From Larus michahellis (lineage: Eukaryota; Chordata; Aves; Charadriiformes; Laridae), in assembly GCF_964199755.1 (NCBI RefSeq), contig NC_133913.1:8286201-8350200 (forward strand): a DNA stretch of 64,000 nucleotides. The letters run 5' to 3'. Positions 36,080 through 47,239 of this stretch are shown piece after piece. Every line of letters starts with the position of its first letter. The stretch's first letter is position 1. Made by a program: the position numbers and the translations under genes. The notes beneath the pieces are model-generated. The model was not told the DNA's origin. It made no database searches and saw only the letters and a program-made list of their open reading frames with translations.

Positions 36080-37015
36080 TCTTTCTCAGCAGGACTCGGG
36101 GGAGGAAATAAGGACAGGCAAATTGCTCATCTGATACCATCATGGGCAAAAGAGACTCATCTTTAGGAAATGAATTTAATTTATTGTCAATAACAGAGTA
36201 GGAAACTGAGAAATAAAAACAAAACTAAAACCACCTTCCCACCACCTCTCTTCTTCCTAGGCTCAACTTTACCCCTGACTCTTCTACCTCATTCGCCCTG
36301 AGTGGCCCAGGGGAATGGGGAATGGAGATTGCAGTTAGTTCATAACATGTTTTGTCTGGCACTTCTTCCTCCTCATGCTCTTCCGCTGCTCCAGCATGGG
36401 GTTCTTCCCACAGGATACAGTCCATGAACTTCTCCAACGTGGGTTCTTCCCACGGGCTGCAGTTCTTCAAGAACTGCTCCAGCATGGGTCCTTTTCAATG
36501 GGCCACAGTCCATCAGGAACAGACTGCCCCAGCATTGGTCCCCCGCTGGTCACAACTTCCTTCGGGGCATCTCGACCTGCTCCAGCATGGGGTCTTCAGT
36601 GGGCTGTGGTGTGGATATCCTCTCCTCTGTGGTTGTCCGTGGGCTGCAGGGGGAGAACCTGCTCCACCATGATCTTCTCCATGGGCTGCAAGAGGTGCTC
36701 TGCACCCATCCCCTGGAGCCCTTCTTCCCCCTCCTGCTTCACTGGCCTTGGTGTCTGCAGGGCTGTTTCTCTCACATTTTCTCACTCCTCTCTCACAGCT
36801 GCTGTGCGGTGTAAATATGTTATCACAGAGGTGCCACCAGCATTGCTCATTGGCTCTGTTTTGGGTAGTGGTGTGTCTGTCTTGGAGCCTTGGCTCTGTC
36901 TGACATGGGGGTAGCTCCTGGTCTCTTCTCACTGAGGACACCTCTGCAGCTCCCCTCCCACTTCCACCCTCAACCCAAGCCACATAAACTCAATACAAAC
37001 ACCATGTGGGATTTC
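36080..37015 (-). mobile_element. LTR element, family B
   Basis: Second copy of the element seen at 18.1-18.9 kb, same orientation. Shared landmarks on the plus strand are GAATTTAATTTATTGTCAAT near 36169, repeated GCTCCAGCATGGG units between 36390 and 36600, TTTTCTCACTCC near 36778 and GCATTGCTCATTGGCTCTG near 36840. The open frames across it do not resemble retroviral proteins. It adjoins the rearranged family A LTR. Confidence 0.68.
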
Positions 37016-37019
37016 ACAG

Positions 37020-38870
37020 ATCTTAAAGAGAGTAATGCAACCCTATCCCAACAGAAACCTGGGCTCACAGCAGGTCACTAAACTTCATCCATAGGGAAGA
37101 ATGCTATGGATTCCTTTCTCCCTTTTGGAAAGTCTTGTTTACAATAAGCAGATGATTAAAGATTGTCTCATATGCAAAACCAAGCCATGGTGACAGAATT
37201 TATTCTCATGGCAGTCACAGATGTGTCGTCTCTGTAGGTTCTACTATTCTTTTCAGTTCCCTGTTTCCTATTTACCCTACCCAGAAACCCCATTATCCCA
37301 CACCAAGTGACCCAAGTTTAATGTAAAAGCCCCTGGACTCAACCAGGAGTAACTGTCTTGGATGCTTTTATAAGTACTGGCATAAGGATACATTCACAAA
37401 GAGATGCATTGTGTCCAAACACAAACCTGGGCCAACGTTCCTTCTGAATGTGTTCATTACATCCCTTTGACTTTCAGTAAGACTCAGCAACAATCTAAAA
37501 CCAGGCAGCTGGGATAGGGCAAAATTCAAAATTAAGACCCCATGGCATCTAGAGTGCTTTCACGCAGGGTGAGCTATCAGTGAAAAGGAACAAAAGTTTC
37601 CTGTATGCCATGGGTTTTACCAGCAAGCTCCATGATTGTATCCAAAATAGCACTATCTTTAGGCAACTACAGAGAAGGCTGAAATTTAACCCTCATGGGT
37701 ACATGTGAGTGTATAAACAGGTCACTAAACTACATCTGTAGATGTACACTCATTGAGGTCTTTTAGGTTTTCTGTTGGATTGTTGGTTTTATTTTTTTCC
37801 CATTCCTGAACCACAAATTCTGCTCCCAGTCAATTTTAGAAACCAAAATGTCAAATCTGGAGCCTGGCCGTAGGGATGGAAGTTTCCCCTGTACTGCACT
37901 GGAGAAGAAACCACAGGAGCTACTTGGGAAATCTGGCCAGGCGCTGAGATTACCAGGTGAAATGGCACATACGGAGTGATGCCACACTTTCACAGGGCCA
38001 CTTGCGGACACAGAACTTACCTGGGTCATGCAGGAGACTAGTTTCAGTGTCCTTCTCTCTCAGAGAAGGCTAGCAGTATTTTCTTCCCCCCACACCCATC
38101 CCCCCTCCCCAAAAATGATTACTCCAAGGTCGTAGCATACCTTTTTCTCCGTGTGCTTGTGGAGATCTCAGCTGCTCCTCTTGGAACTGTCCCGTGATCG
38201 TGCCTGGATGAATCTCTCCATCTGAGTGATGCAGAATGCTAATTATCCCATGACTCAGACTCTAAGATGCTTGTGGGCACTGTACTATATGAAATGCTTA
38301 GTTCTTGCTAGAAACAACAAATGAGCACTAGTTTCTCTTCCTTTCCTTTGCCTTCTCCACACCTTCAATAAAAACCATGAGTCTCTTAAAGAACTGCAGT
38401 AATGTCTTTATCACTTTCATGTAGTGGATCCCTTTTCTGCTGGAAGGAATGGAAATCATATAAAATGAAAAGAAAAAAAAAGTGAAAGCAACCTGCCTAC
38501 TCACTATCAATTGTGTATGCTTATCCTGAAAAGTTCACTGTAAAAGAATATATCTTAAGTGAGAGGGGCAGCTGAACTCCTGCAATGAAAGTGAGAACTT
38601 CAAGCCTGAATACCTGAAAAAGATGTGGGAAGTGGGGTGGGTTTTGGCTGCTCTGTTTTAGAAGAAATGTCTGGTATACATTTCATACTCCTCAGGAAGA
38701 AATGTAAATGGAAATTCTAAATAATTTGCTTCTGAAGCCAAGAATAAGGACAAGATATTCTCAAGTATGAAACACTTTGCTTCTGGTGTTTCCAGTGAGC
38801 TAGTAAACCTTACACACCCACTGAAAGTGGAAATAACATTTTTAAAACACACGTTCTCGGACAAGAAAAG
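37020..38870. other. Unassigned DNA downstream of the OR10-like gene
   Basis: No exon or clear repeat seen. It may contain the 3' untranslated region of the minus-strand receptor at 38873-39823. Confidence 0.4.
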
Positions 38871-38872
38871 AT

Positions 38873-39823
38873 TTATTTCTTCATCAGCTCAGACATCATT
38901 CTGATTAGTACTTCTTTCACATCTTTATTCCTCAGGCTGTAAATCAGAGGGTTTAACATAGGAATTATGGCTGTGTATGTGAAAGGCATAAATTTCTTTG
39001 CGTCTTGAGAGTAACTGACTTTGGGCCGTAAGTAAATCAAGGTCCCACTTCCACAGTGCAATGTTACAACAATTAGGTGTGAGGAACAGGTGGAGAAGAT
39101 CTTGTGTCTACCCTCTGCAGAGGAAATCTTCAGGATGTTGGAGATGATGTAGGCATAGGATACCAGAATGAGACAAAATGGCATAACGATAACCAGTGCT
39201 GTGGCTATAACGATCTGCTTTTCATACAAAGAAGTGTCAGTGCAGGAGAGCATGATGAGGGGGGGAATATCACAGAAGAAGTAGTTAATCTTCCTGGGCC
39301 CACAAAACGGCAATGCGAACACCCAAGCTGTCTGCACCACGGACACAACATTACCACTGCAGCATGACAGCAGGACCAAGGAAAGACAAACTCTGCTGTT
39401 CATGATGATTGCATATCTAAGGGGGTTGCATATGGCCACGTAACGGTCGTAGGCCATGGCTGCCAAAAGGTACCACTCAGTGGCTCCTAAAAAAATCACA
39501 CAGTAGAGCTGTGCGACACAGCCCATGTAGGAAATGCTCCTGTCCTCTGACAGGAAGTTTACCAGCATCTTGGGAACAACCACCGATGCTGTGGAGATAT
39601 CCAGGAAGGACAGGACCCGGAGGAAGAAGTACATGGGCATGCGGAGGGAGGGGTGCAGTGTGACCGTGAAGATGAGAAGGTTCCCAAAGATGGTGATGGT
39701 GTAAATGAAGCAGAATGTGAAGAACAGCAAGTGCTTCAGTTCTGGGTATCTGGACAATCCAGAGAGGACAAATCCAGTCAGCAGAGTGTGGTTTCCTGGT
39801 TCTGGATCATCTGTTGGCTTCAT
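38873..39823 (-). CDS. Olfactory receptor, class II, OR10-like (intact)
   Basis: Single-exon seven-transmembrane odorant receptor of 316 residues, expected in the cilia of olfactory neurons and signalling through Golf. Visible hallmarks: N-glycosylation site NHT (11-13), GN in TM1, PMYFFL (63-68), MAYDRYVAICNPLRY (123-137), CDIPPL in loop 2, KIFSTCSSHL at TM6 (241-250), LRPK before TM7 and PMLNPLIYSLRNK (288-300). The sequence around EWYLLAAMAYDRY and LRPK fits OR10-type receptors. The frame is open back to 40003, but I chose the ATG at 39823: it is immediately preceded by a splice acceptor (TTAATTCCTCCCAG) and gives the normal OR length. AATAAA overlaps the stop codon. The ligand is unknown. 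Confidence 0.93.
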   Translation of the reverse strand: MKPTDDPEPGNHTLLTGFVLSGLSRYPELKHLLFFTFCFIYTITIFGNLLIFTVTLHPSLRMPMYFFLRVLSFLDISTASVVVPKMLVNFLSEDRSISYMGCVAQLYCVIFLGATEWYLLAAMAYDRYVAICNPLRYAIIMNSRVCLSLVLLSCCSGNVVSVVQTAWVFALPFCGPRKINYFFCDIPPLIMLSCTDTSLYEKQIVIATALVIVMPFCLILVSYAYIISNILKISSAEGRHKIFSTCSSHLIVVTLHCGSGTLIYLRPKVSYSQDAKKFMPFTYTAIIPMLNPLIYSLRNKDVKEVLIRMMSELMKK

Positions 39824-40003
39824 CTGGGAGGAATTAAATGGACGGACTGTCAGAGGGGTAGTCACTGGACCAAGATCACGGTGCTTCAGCCAGAGCCAGT
39901 TGCTGAAGTGAGGAGTTTCTTTGAAATCCCTGGAGAGCCACTGGATCAAAGGGTGAAACTCTATAGAGGGCTCAGCTGAACAAAGGAAGAAGGCAATGTC
40001 CAT

Positions 40004-43000
40004 GCGTGCTGCAAGTGCGTGATGTTAGCACTCCCTACATTTCATAGTTTGGGACAGTGACCAAGCATACAACTATGAGGAGTTAGTATTTAAGGGTTGG
40101 CTCCATTATGGGTGTATGGTTAATTGCTGAGAACATGGGCTCCCCCCACATGTCAGGTCTGTGGTCCCAAGTGGTTTTGTAGGTGTTTTCTGCACTGCAG
40201 AGAAAGCCCAGCTGACAGCCAAAACACCCACAGTCCAAAGAAAGCAAAACCAAAACAAATCAAAGCAAACCCAAATACCCATTGTATACAGACAAAAAAT
40301 GGAAGAAGGAGTAATTAGAGGGAAAGATACCCACAGAGAACACTAATAAAGTGTAGAGGGTGAAGCTCAGTACCATCTCCTTCATTAGTCACATTGCCTC
40401 ATTACCGTGGTGAGTGTTGCTGTGTGTGCGATGCCAATGGGATATTCATGCAGCGCTGTGCCAGCCGTGGTACCTCTGTGTTTTCTTTCTGCCCAGAATG
40501 GGAAACTGATGCACAGAAGGAGAGAAGAAATTAGCCTGGCACAGAGGAGAAAGTGGTCATTAATTCTGCGTTCTTCCGACTTGTCATCTCTTCCCAAAGG
40601 GGCAACCAACCTGTGGACGACACCAGTAAATCTCAAGGCACAGAATGCATTTGGGCAGCAGAAATGTATGCATATATGGGCACACAGCAGGGAAGCACCT
40701 TTTCCACTGTGCACACATGGACCTGGTCAACAGACCACCACTCATAGAGAAGGACACATCATCAGAGCAAGAGCAGTGCACACAGCCCTGCCATGATGCA
40801 ATCATTTCTCATACTGACTTCATCTAAATTCTTTCTGCCAAAACTTCACTCACACAAGATGCCTTTCTGTCAGCGTTCTTTTCTGACATGAACATGAAAA
40901 TGAAAGCTGTGGAATTGGGAGTCACAGATGATTTTAGCTTACAAGCACAATAAAGAAACTCCTAATGTTCTTGGGCATTTAAAGGTCTGATGTATTTAAA
41001 AGGAATCTTTCTGGTTTTGACTGATTCCGTTAACAAAGAAATGAAAGAACACTGTGCTATTTGAAGCTCCAAAGTCTGAGAGATACCTCAATATAACCTG
41101 TGCGTAACAGAATAGAGAATGACATCAAATATTTTCTGCAGTTTGTAATGGCACACATTCACACCAGTTTTCTTAACTTGTCAGATCCATGCACCTGAAG
41201 TTGAATCTACCTAATTCTGCTCTTTGATCCCTTACTAAAGTTTTAGACTATCGCTTTGGTCATCAGCTGTTAATTAAAGTCAGTAAGTCTCACAGCAGTC
41301 ATTGGTTTACTGAACAGAAACTGAGAGAAACAACTGAGAGAAACAACTCTCACTTTGTGTAATTCTTGTTTAGTGCCTATGAGGACCTTCAAGTTTTGGT
41401 CTTCACTCTTCCTTGGATTTGCTTTATGTATTCACAAAGAGCATTTTGAAGTAAGTGTCCTACCTTCAGCAGTTCTGTCATCCAGTGGATCATGCAGAAC
41501 GGATCATCCAGAACGGATCATGCAAATTTCACTAGAAGTATTTCCCTTGTTTTCTTACATTAAGGACAGTGTTGGGCTGATGACTCCTACAGTCAGCTTA
41601 CATTGCAGATTTTAAATTGTATGTTAAATGTAGATTCTCTCCTGCCACATCTTGAATAATCTGTGACATTATCACATGGTATATTCCATGGGACATCAGG
41701 CAAGTTTTCTCTGAAACACGATAAATGGAATTTACCTGCCCTTCACACAGATGTCATAATGCTAGTTGTCAAAGATTAACCTCACAGAGAAGAAGTAAAA
41801 GAATTTGTTAAAGTTGTTTCAATTTAGTTGAATTGGGTGCAACTGAAAAGACAGAGTCCTTAATGCATCTTTATTTTTTGTGGCCAAGAGGAGAACAGCT
41901 GAGCTACCTCTGATACATGACTTACTCCACGATTAAATAGACTCTCTTGAAATCCCCATTTAACCTATGGGTGGGATTGATTTCAGCTGATTTTAGAAAT
42001 GTCATAGTTGGTTGTTCAGAACTTAATGCTCTCTCTGTGGGCAATGGGAGGCAACAAGGTAATGATATCTTTACAACAGCAGATGAAACACTATTTTGAA
42101 TGGCAACTTTCCCTCCATAGTCTGCAAAGTGGGACCAGAGTGACTCCTTCAGATTTAGGCATATCATGTCTTACATGACTAATGCTATGAACTGTGCATC
42201 CTGAACCAGCTGAAAAATAGCTGGAAACATCAAGGGATGTGTGATTCAAAGGACAGAATTAGCTTGATCTAGCCTACTGCCTTCGCCTAATTGCAGTGGA
42301 TTAGAGGAAGAGCTATCTCCTGTAGCAGAGGTTTCATTCACATTTGAATCTTTAATCTTAACTTTGAATTTTTCCCTTCCCTTCCCTTCCCTCATTTCCA
42401 TTTTCACCCTCCTTTTTTCCCTTCCTTCTTTCAGTAGGAACAAACAAACAAACAAACAAAAATCAGATTTGAACTGGAATTACTTACTGGAATTAAACGT
42501 GTACCTATTGACAACCTAACAAAAGGTTCTGAGTATCTATTCCATAATAAAGTTGCACTTAAATTTAGTCAACCTCTCTTTTACAGATGAGAAGCAAATT
42601 CATTGAAAATAAAAGACTTGGTCATTGAGTACAAAACTATAGTTTCTTCCGCATTTGGATTCATGGATTTCATTTCACTTTTTTTGCCTGGTGTACCTTA
42701 TTTGCATAGGTCAAAGATCTGTCTTTACATTTTTGGCTTTGATTATTTCGCATGATCTTTTCCGTGTATTTCCATGAAGAGGATTTCAGCTTCAACCAAT
42801 TGTTGAAGGTCTCTTTAGAATGGCCTGAGAACCAGAAATGTTTAGATAAAAACTTCTCCATTTTTGCTGTCTTTACACAAGTTTTGCTCTGAAATGTCCC
42901 ATGCTTGTAATGCATGTTCTTTCTGAGTAACCCAGTTGCCAAGGAAGATCAGAAAAAAAAATGTTATTCTCTAGGTACTCTAAGTGCTGTGTCTTCAGCA

Positions 43001-44226
43001 GCAGTGTCATCACTACTGACATCCAGTACCTAAAAGACAGAAAAGAGTAGATGGCCACACACTATTTAGCTTAAATATTTTACTAAGTGTGCAGTATTTG
43101 GACTTGCTCTGTGGAATCTGTCCAAACTGATGTCCTTTCTGTGGGTTTCATCTTACTAGAGAATGAATATAACCTCAATCTCATTTAAAATCACAACTGT
43201 TTCTGAACACTATATTATTTCAGCCTAACAGTGACTCAGGTCCAGCATACATTGGGTCTGATCTGACGAAGCATAGCCACATGAATTATTTTGATTCACA
43301 CAAGAAATCACATTGTTTGCACCAGGAATTAAAAATTATGTAAGGAGTGTCTCAAATTTACTAGCAAATTTCTCTAGAAGTACACAAAAAAATACTTTTC
43401 GGTTAACTTAGGATTGGTACTACAAACTTAATTCATCTAAGTAGCCCTGACATGCAGAGTCTGAAGAGCCATGGAACCAATTATTGCATGAGACAATATT
43501 CAAATTAAGACTTTTTAAGTTGTTCATTGTCAAGAGTGTGAGAACGGAAAATATCAGGCAAGTTTACAGCTTTTGTTTCTTGAATTCTTTGAGACGCCCT
43601 TAGACACCTGCTTTAATACTTAAAGTACTCTATGGAGACATTGGGAAAAAGGATTTTTGTCCTTCAAATGGATAAGAAATCTTTGTTTTCTCAAAGAACA
43701 GCCACATTTTTCATCTCTTTTGTTGGGGTTTTTTGAGTTGAGCTTAAAGTAAGCGCTACACTTACAGTGCAGTTACTGTTCAACAGTACCTGAACCATGA
43801 CCTTTCTGTTAAAGACCTACAAGGAGGGGAATCTCAAAGGGAAACAGCCACAACCAGTTTGGAACTGGAAAAGCATATACAGTTCTCTGTTTTTGGAGAC
43901 TGAAGGAATGTTCCATCTTTTTTTCCATTTCTTCTATGAGTGATTGACAGAATCTTTAACTTGTAGTCTGAAAATGTGATATGAAAGACAGAAAGAAAGT
44001 AAAACCTATGTCGCAGAATTGTGACCTTCCTCAAGTTAACTGTTTACATGTAAGTTAGTTATTTATAGTCTGCAGAGCCATGAGAAAGAGGAATCTGCAG
44101 AGAACGATTCATCACATAACAAGATAGTCATAATTGAAACTAGGGCAAAGCATCTTTGTTCCATGAACTGAATAAATATATTAGTACAATTATGCTTATA
44201 AATTAGAATTTTCACTTAAATATATT
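40004..44226. other. Unassigned DNA upstream of the OR10-like gene
   Basis: No further exon or repeat family recognised in this 4.2 kb. The non-coding 5' exon(s) of the receptor are probably here, but they cannot be located by eye. A polypyrimidine run and AAAC repeats occur near 42370-42460. Confidence 0.4.
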
Positions 44227-44227
44227 T

Positions 44228-44450
44228 CATAGAATCATAGAATGTCTTAGGTTGGAAGGGTCCATAAAGATCATCTAGTTCCAACCCCCCTGCCATGGGC
44301 AGGGACACCTCCCACTAGACCAGGTTGCTCAAAGCCCCATTCAGCCTGGCCTTGAACACCTTCAGGGATGGGGCATTCACAGCTTCCCTGGACAACCTGT
44401 TCCAGCACCTCACCATCCTTATAGTGAAAAATTTCTTTCTCATATTGAAG
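44228..44450 (-). repeat. CR1 LINE 3' end
   Basis: Short minus-strand CR1 end: tail CATAGAATCATAGAATG at 44228, then the GGAAGGGTCCATAAAGATCA segment and the first coding block, ending near 44450. Confidence 0.92.
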
Positions 44451-45578
44451 ATATGGGAGAAAAAGAAAGCAGAAAAATATGTCAGTATGCAATAGCTTTC
44501 CCTTAACTTTTTATGTTACTATTTGTCCAGCTCGTACAATACAATTGAAAATCTTTGCAGATTGGGTGTGCTCTCAGTTCACATTGTTTTGGCCTATTTT
44601 GAAATTCTGTGTGAATCCCAAACCGTTGCCAGGGCCTGAGTGTACCAGGAGGTTCTGCAGCCTCCTCCTCCTTCTGCCCATGCCACAGGACTTAGCTCCC
44701 TATACTTAAAGTCAGCTCTGATCTGGCACCTTAAATCAGACCAGTAAACAAACAGCTATGCTGTGAGAGGCCTCCTCAGGAACCATCATCTTTTGGCTTG
44801 GAATCTGCTTTTAATGTCAAACTCTTGCTTTGCTTCCTCATCTGAACTATGTTATAGGTGTGCCTACGCGCAGCCTTGTGCCTTGTTGTTCCTGAGGGAA
44901 AAAAAAAAGGCGTGGAGTGCCTCGGCTTCTCCCAAGTACTGTGTCACTGTCTACCCTGCACTGCTGAGCAGTAGGCCAACATTATCTTTTCATTTCCTTT
45001 CTTTTTTTCTGCCAAGGAATTACGGGCAACATCTTATTAACCATCATATCCCTGGCTACTTTCAATTGCAGAAGAGTTTTGTCTTTCCTAACTCCATACC
45101 TATATAGCCTGTATTTCTCCTGGGTAGCCCATTGCCACTTCCACCTTTTGAGTACTTCTTTTTTGCATCCGAGTTCAGATGGGAGTTTTTCATTCATCCA
45201 TGTCAGCCAAACTTACCGCACTAGTTCAACTTTCTATGTGTTGGTCAGGACCATTCTTGTGTTTTGAGTCAGAGTCCTCCTCAGAGATCAATCAGCTCTT
45301 CTGCGGCCGCTTGACCCTCCAAGGCCTTGTGTGATCCAGCCAAGCAGCTCCCTGAAAAAGGCAAAAACTGCTCTCCTGAAATATAGGGTTGTAGTTATGC
45401 TATTTATATTATTCACTTCTGTCAGCTTTTCAGATTCACGGTCACTGAAGCCAAGGCTGCCCTAAACCTTCACATGCAAAATGTTTTCTTATCGGTTGTT
45501 TATGAGTATTAGGTCCATCACAGCATCTTCCCTAGACAGCTCTTCAGTCACTTCTGACAAGGTATTTTATTTGACCTA
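44451..45578. other. Unassigned DNA
   Basis: No gene or repeat recognised between two CR1 ends. Confidence 0.45.
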
Positions 45579-45579
45579 C

Positions 45580-45860
45580 TCCAGTGGTGCCCAGTGACAG
45601 GACAAGAAGTAATGGGCACAAACTTGAACACAGGAAGTTCCACCTAAACATGAGGAGGAACTCCTTTACCCTCAGAGAGGGCAGAGCCCTGGCACAGGCT
45701 GCCCAGAGAGGTGGTGGAGTCTCCGTCTCTGGAGACATTCCAACCCCGCCTGCACGCGTTCCTGTGTCACCTGCTCTGGGTGACCCTGCTCTGGCAGGGG
45801 GGCTTGGAGGGGATGATCTCCAGAGGTCCTTCCAACCACTATCGTTCTGTGATTCTGTGA
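45580..45860 (+). repeat. CR1 LINE 3' end
   Basis: Plus-strand CR1 3' end with C-terminal coding remnant ([19 protein letters not shown] near 45610) and tail CTGTGATTCTGTGAATA (about 45848). It abuts, and probably inserted into, the 5' part of an ERV LTR. Confidence 0.92.
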
Positions 45861-45865
45861 ATATA

Positions 45866-46217
45866 TAAGTAGGGGTTGGCCGGGGGGCAGGAATCTGCGA
45901 TCACTGCTCGGGATGGGCTAGGCATCCGGTTCACTGGGTGGTGAGAGTGACTTGTGTTGTATTACCTTTTATTGTATATTCTTTTACCATTATAATGGTT
46001 GTCATTGCTATTTCCCTTTTCTGTTATTGTTCTATCAAGCTATTTTTTCTCAACCCACAAGTTTGTTTTTTTGGTATTTTTTCCTTTTCCTCTCCATTTT
46101 TCCCTCTTCTCCCTGCCCTTCCGGGAGGCAGGGGAAGAACTGAGAGAGTGGCTGTATGGTCCTAGCTGCCAACTGGGGTTAAACCCCAACAGTCTTTTTT
46201 GGTGCCCAACGTGGGTA
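45866..46217 (+). mobile_element. 5'-truncated ERV LTR (family C) with primer-binding site
   Basis: The 3' part of a retroviral LTR ends GGGTTAAACCCCAACA (46191). After a short T-rich spacer comes TGGTGCCCAACGTGGGTA (46200-46217), an evident retroviral primer-binding site resembling those complementary to tRNA-Lys1,2 with one mismatch in the first part. The LTR's 5' portion is missing at the CR1 end near 45860. No gag, pol or env coding region follows; after about 470 bp a family A LTR begins. This is a relic. Confidence 0.75.
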
Positions 46218-46689
46218 CAAAGGTGAGGCTGCAGGAATGGCCTCTGTGAGAAGAGCAGCATGATGTTTCCTGAAGCAATTGCAGGCCATGGGAAGGACCC
46301 CACTGGAGAAGGGGAAAAGATGAGGAGGAAAGAGCAGCAGGGAAGAATCGTTATGTACTGACCGTAACGCCCCCATCCTCCACACCCTCCGCACTGCTTG
46401 AGGTGGTAGTCAGAGTAGGGTGGCGGAGTCAAGAGTAATGGAGAGAAGCTGAGCCTGGAAAAAGGGGAGAGGCAATGTGTTGTTCTAATTTTTGTCTTTG
46501 TTTCTCATTACTCAAACCTATTTTAATTGGTAGTAAAGGAAATTCATTTTCCCCAAGTGAAGCATGTTTTGCCCGTGACGGTATTAAGGTGAGTGATCTC
46601 CCTGACTTTACCTTGACCTGTTTTCTCCCCCTGTGCTGTTGAGGAGGGAAAATGAGAGACCAATTGGGTGGGAGTTCCGCCTTTAGCAT
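46218..46689 (+). mobile_element. Probable ERV leader remnant
   Basis: The sequence directly 3' of the primer-binding site is, by position, the untranslated leader of the degenerate ERV. I see no retroviral reading frame in it. Confidence 0.4.
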
Positions 46690-47235
46690 ACATTAATATA
46701 TCACAATAACACACCAACATTCTGGCTCTTACTGAACAGCCCTTGCGCAGCATCAAGGCTTTCTCTTTTGCCCCCTGCCCCCATGCACACACAGAGAGTA
46801 GGCTGGAGGAGGGCAATAGGTTGGGAGGGCGCATAGCCAGGACAGCTGACCCAAACTGACCAAAGGGATGTTCCATGCCATATGACATCACGCTCAGCGA
46901 TAAAAGCTATGGGAAAAGAGGAGGAAGGGGGAGCATTATTGGTTATGGCATTTGTGTTCCCAAGCAACCAATGTGCTGATGCTCTATTTTCATCAGCAGC
47001 ATGTGCTGATGCTCTGCTTTCCAGGCATTGACTGGATGCCTGCCTGCCGATGGGAGGTAATAAATGAATGCTGCGATGCTTGCACACGCAGCTTGTGGTT
47101 TTCCTATTAAACTCCCATTATCTAAATCCATGAATCTTCTCTCCTTCCTTCCATTTTCTCACCATCCCACAGGAGAAAGGAGTCAGAGAGAGGCTGTGTG
47201 GGTGTTTGGCTGTCGGCTGAGTCACCCCCACAGAG
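46690..47235 (+). mobile_element. LTR family A, partial
   Basis: Blocks shared with the 16.4-kb LTR in the same order: GGACAGCTGACCCAAACTGA (46839), CCATATGACATCAC (46877), a GATAAAAGC promoter block (46899), CTGCCTGCCGATGGGAGG (47040) and CTATTAAACTCCC (47103). The start is degraded. It has an internal near-duplication around 46970-47010 (CAGCATGTGCTGATGCTCT). Confidence 0.75.
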
Positions 47236-47239
47236 CATT

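Noticed and set aside
39824-40003. 60-residue N-terminal extension of the OR10-like receptor
   Set aside because: A splice acceptor lies directly before the ATG at 39823, and ORs do not carry such leaders; the upstream part is intron.
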